From JAICJR01 sp036555755 (lineage in GTDB: Bacteria; Actinomycetota; Thermoleophilia; Solirubrobacterales; Thermoleophilaceae): 14,464 nucleotides of DNA. The position numbers and the translations under genes are program-made. The stretch spans positions 1-14,464 of the forward strand of contig DATBKS010000298.1 of the NCBI GenBank assembly GCA_036555755.1. Direction: 5' to 3'. The notes beneath the pieces were generated by a model that saw only the letters and a list, made by a program, of their open reading frames with translations, made no database searches and was not told the DNA's origin. Of this stretch, positions 13,630 to 14,464 are shown in pieces; position 1 is the stretch's first letter, and each line of letters starts with the position of its first letter.

Positions 13630-14464
13630 CGGTTCGTACCCGCTCCACCAAGACGTTCAGCGTCATCGCGATCAGGATCGCGATCCCCGTGTACAGGAAG
13701 AGGTAGTTGGCGTTCACGCCCTTGACGATGAGGCCGTCGTTGAGGACGCCGAGGAAGAGCGCTCCGATCAGCGCCCCGACGACGGTGCCGGAGCCACCAC
13801 GGAGCAGCGTGCCGCCGATCACCGCCGCCGAGATCCCCTCGAACAGGACCTCGTTGGCGCCCGATGGATCGGGCGTCGCCGTGGTCGACCGCACGGCCTC
13901 GAGGATCCCCACGAGGCCGGCGAGAGTCGCGCAGAGCACGAAGTTGCGAATCAGGTTCCACTCGACGTTGACCCCGGCCTCGGCGGCGCCAAGCCGGTTG
14001 CCGCCGACCGAGACCGTGTAGATCCCCCAGCGCGTGAGCGTGAGGATTACCTGGAGCAAGGCGACGATCCCAAGCGCCCAGATCAGCTCCGAGAAGGTGC
14101 CTGCGCCGAAGATCTGGGCGAACGTATCGACGCTGGTGACCGACGTGCCGGGCATCTGGACCTGCTGAGCATGAGAGATCACGAGCGTGACGCCCGAGAG
14201 CCCGAACAGCATTCCCAGCGTGACCACAAACGACGTGATTCCGACGATCGCTACGAAGAAGCCGTTGATCGCGCCGACGGCCATGCACGCGATCAGCGCG
14301 AGGATGAGCGACGGGACGAGGGGGAGGCCCGCGCCTCCCGCGAGCTTCTGGAAGATGAACGGCGAGAACAGGTAAACCGCGCCGATCGAGAGGTCGATCT
14401 CGCCGTTGATCATCACGAACACCTCGCCGGCGCCCAGGATCGCGAACGGCGCGAAGTAGGGCAG
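13613..14464 (-). CDS. Sugar ABC transporter permease (RbsC-like), N-terminus beyond the right edge
   Basis: The frame is open to the window edge, so the start is not seen; 283 codons plus stop are present. The product is a BPD_transp_2 (CUT2) permease with many hydrophobic segments. Family landmarks are NGEIDLSIGAVYLF near the visible start and the cytoplasmic loop RWGIYTVSVGGNRLGAAEAGVNV, which resembles the 'G..IYAIGGN..AA..AGI' coupling region of RbsC. It is followed by hydrophobic helices to the C-terminus near SRA. As first visible gene of the operon it overlaps the ATPase gene. The substrate is taken from the araBAD neighbours as L-arabinose; the binding protein is not in the window. 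Confidence 0.93.
   Translation of the reverse strand: MPYFAPFAILGAGEVFVMINGEIDLSIGAVYLFSPFIFQKLAGGAGLPLVPSLILALIACMAVGAINGFFVAIVGITSFVVTLGMLFGLSGVTLVISHAQQVQMPGTSVTSVDTFAQIFGAGTFSELIWALGIVALLQVILTLTRWGIYTVSVGGNRLGAAEAGVNVEWNLIRNFVLCATLAGLVGILEAVRSTTATPDPSGANEVLFEGISAAVIGGTLLRGGSGTVVGALIGALFLGVLNDGLIVKGVNANYLFLYTGIAILIAMTLNVLVERVRTGGSRA

Noticed and set aside
12739..13725. A 328-codon plus-strand frame opposite the ABC ATPase
   Set aside because: Antisense shadow; the ATPase on the minus strand has all nucleotide-binding motifs.

Overview
The window is GC-rich bacterial DNA with frequent GTG starts, densely packed genes, actinobacterial-type complex I genes, a lipoprotein cytochrome c and a CUT2-type sugar uptake system. 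Together these suggest an aerobic high-GC Gram-positive, probably an actinobacterium of the Solirubrobacter/Thermoleophilia kind. The lineage is inferred from style and gene content, not from a marker comparison. I see no tRNA, rRNA, CRISPR array, insertion sequence or phage gene.

Left part (1-2250). The start of a respiratory complex I operon lies on the minus strand: nuoA, nuoB, nuoC and the first 47 codons of nuoD, each overlapping the next by 4-10 bases. Divergent from nuoA is a small four-helix membrane protein of unknown role. It ends before a long imperfect hairpin and a terminator-like hairpin.

Middle part (2250-7642). This holds single genes: a secreted M15-like (D-Ala-D-Ala-carboxypeptidase-fold) protein, an RsbW-like HATPase, a gene-free 190-bp stretch with a tandem repeat and a possible gene remnant, a single-heme lipoprotein cytochrome c, seryl-tRNA synthetase, an aldo/keto reductase and an exported aldose 1-epimerase with histidine runs at both ends. 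Three of these genes lack a Shine-Dalgarno sequence but have a TANNNT element 6-9 bases before the start, as expected for leaderless transcripts. serS has no normal start codon at the position its homology requires.

Right part (7658-14464, minus strand). One tightly coupled operon for L-arabinose (or a very similar pentose): CUT2 permease (cut by the window edge), single-domain ABC ATPase, ribulokinase AraB, an AraA-type isomerase, AraD 4-epimerase and an AraM/EgsA-type glycerol-1-phosphate dehydrogenase. Proposed flow: sugar enters through the ABC transporter, is isomerised to L-ribulose (AraA), phosphorylated (AraB) and epimerised to D-xylulose 5-phosphate (AraD). AraM is a regular but unexplained companion of such operons. 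The exported mutarotase gene converges on the operon and could balance sugar anomers before uptake. The sugar-binding protein and regulator, if present, lie beyond the right edge.

Most of the window belongs to known families. The best leads are the start-less serS, the previously hidden CxCG N-terminus of AraM, the half-size CUT2 ATPase, the His-tailed exported mutarotase and the structured non-coding DNA at 2138-2201.
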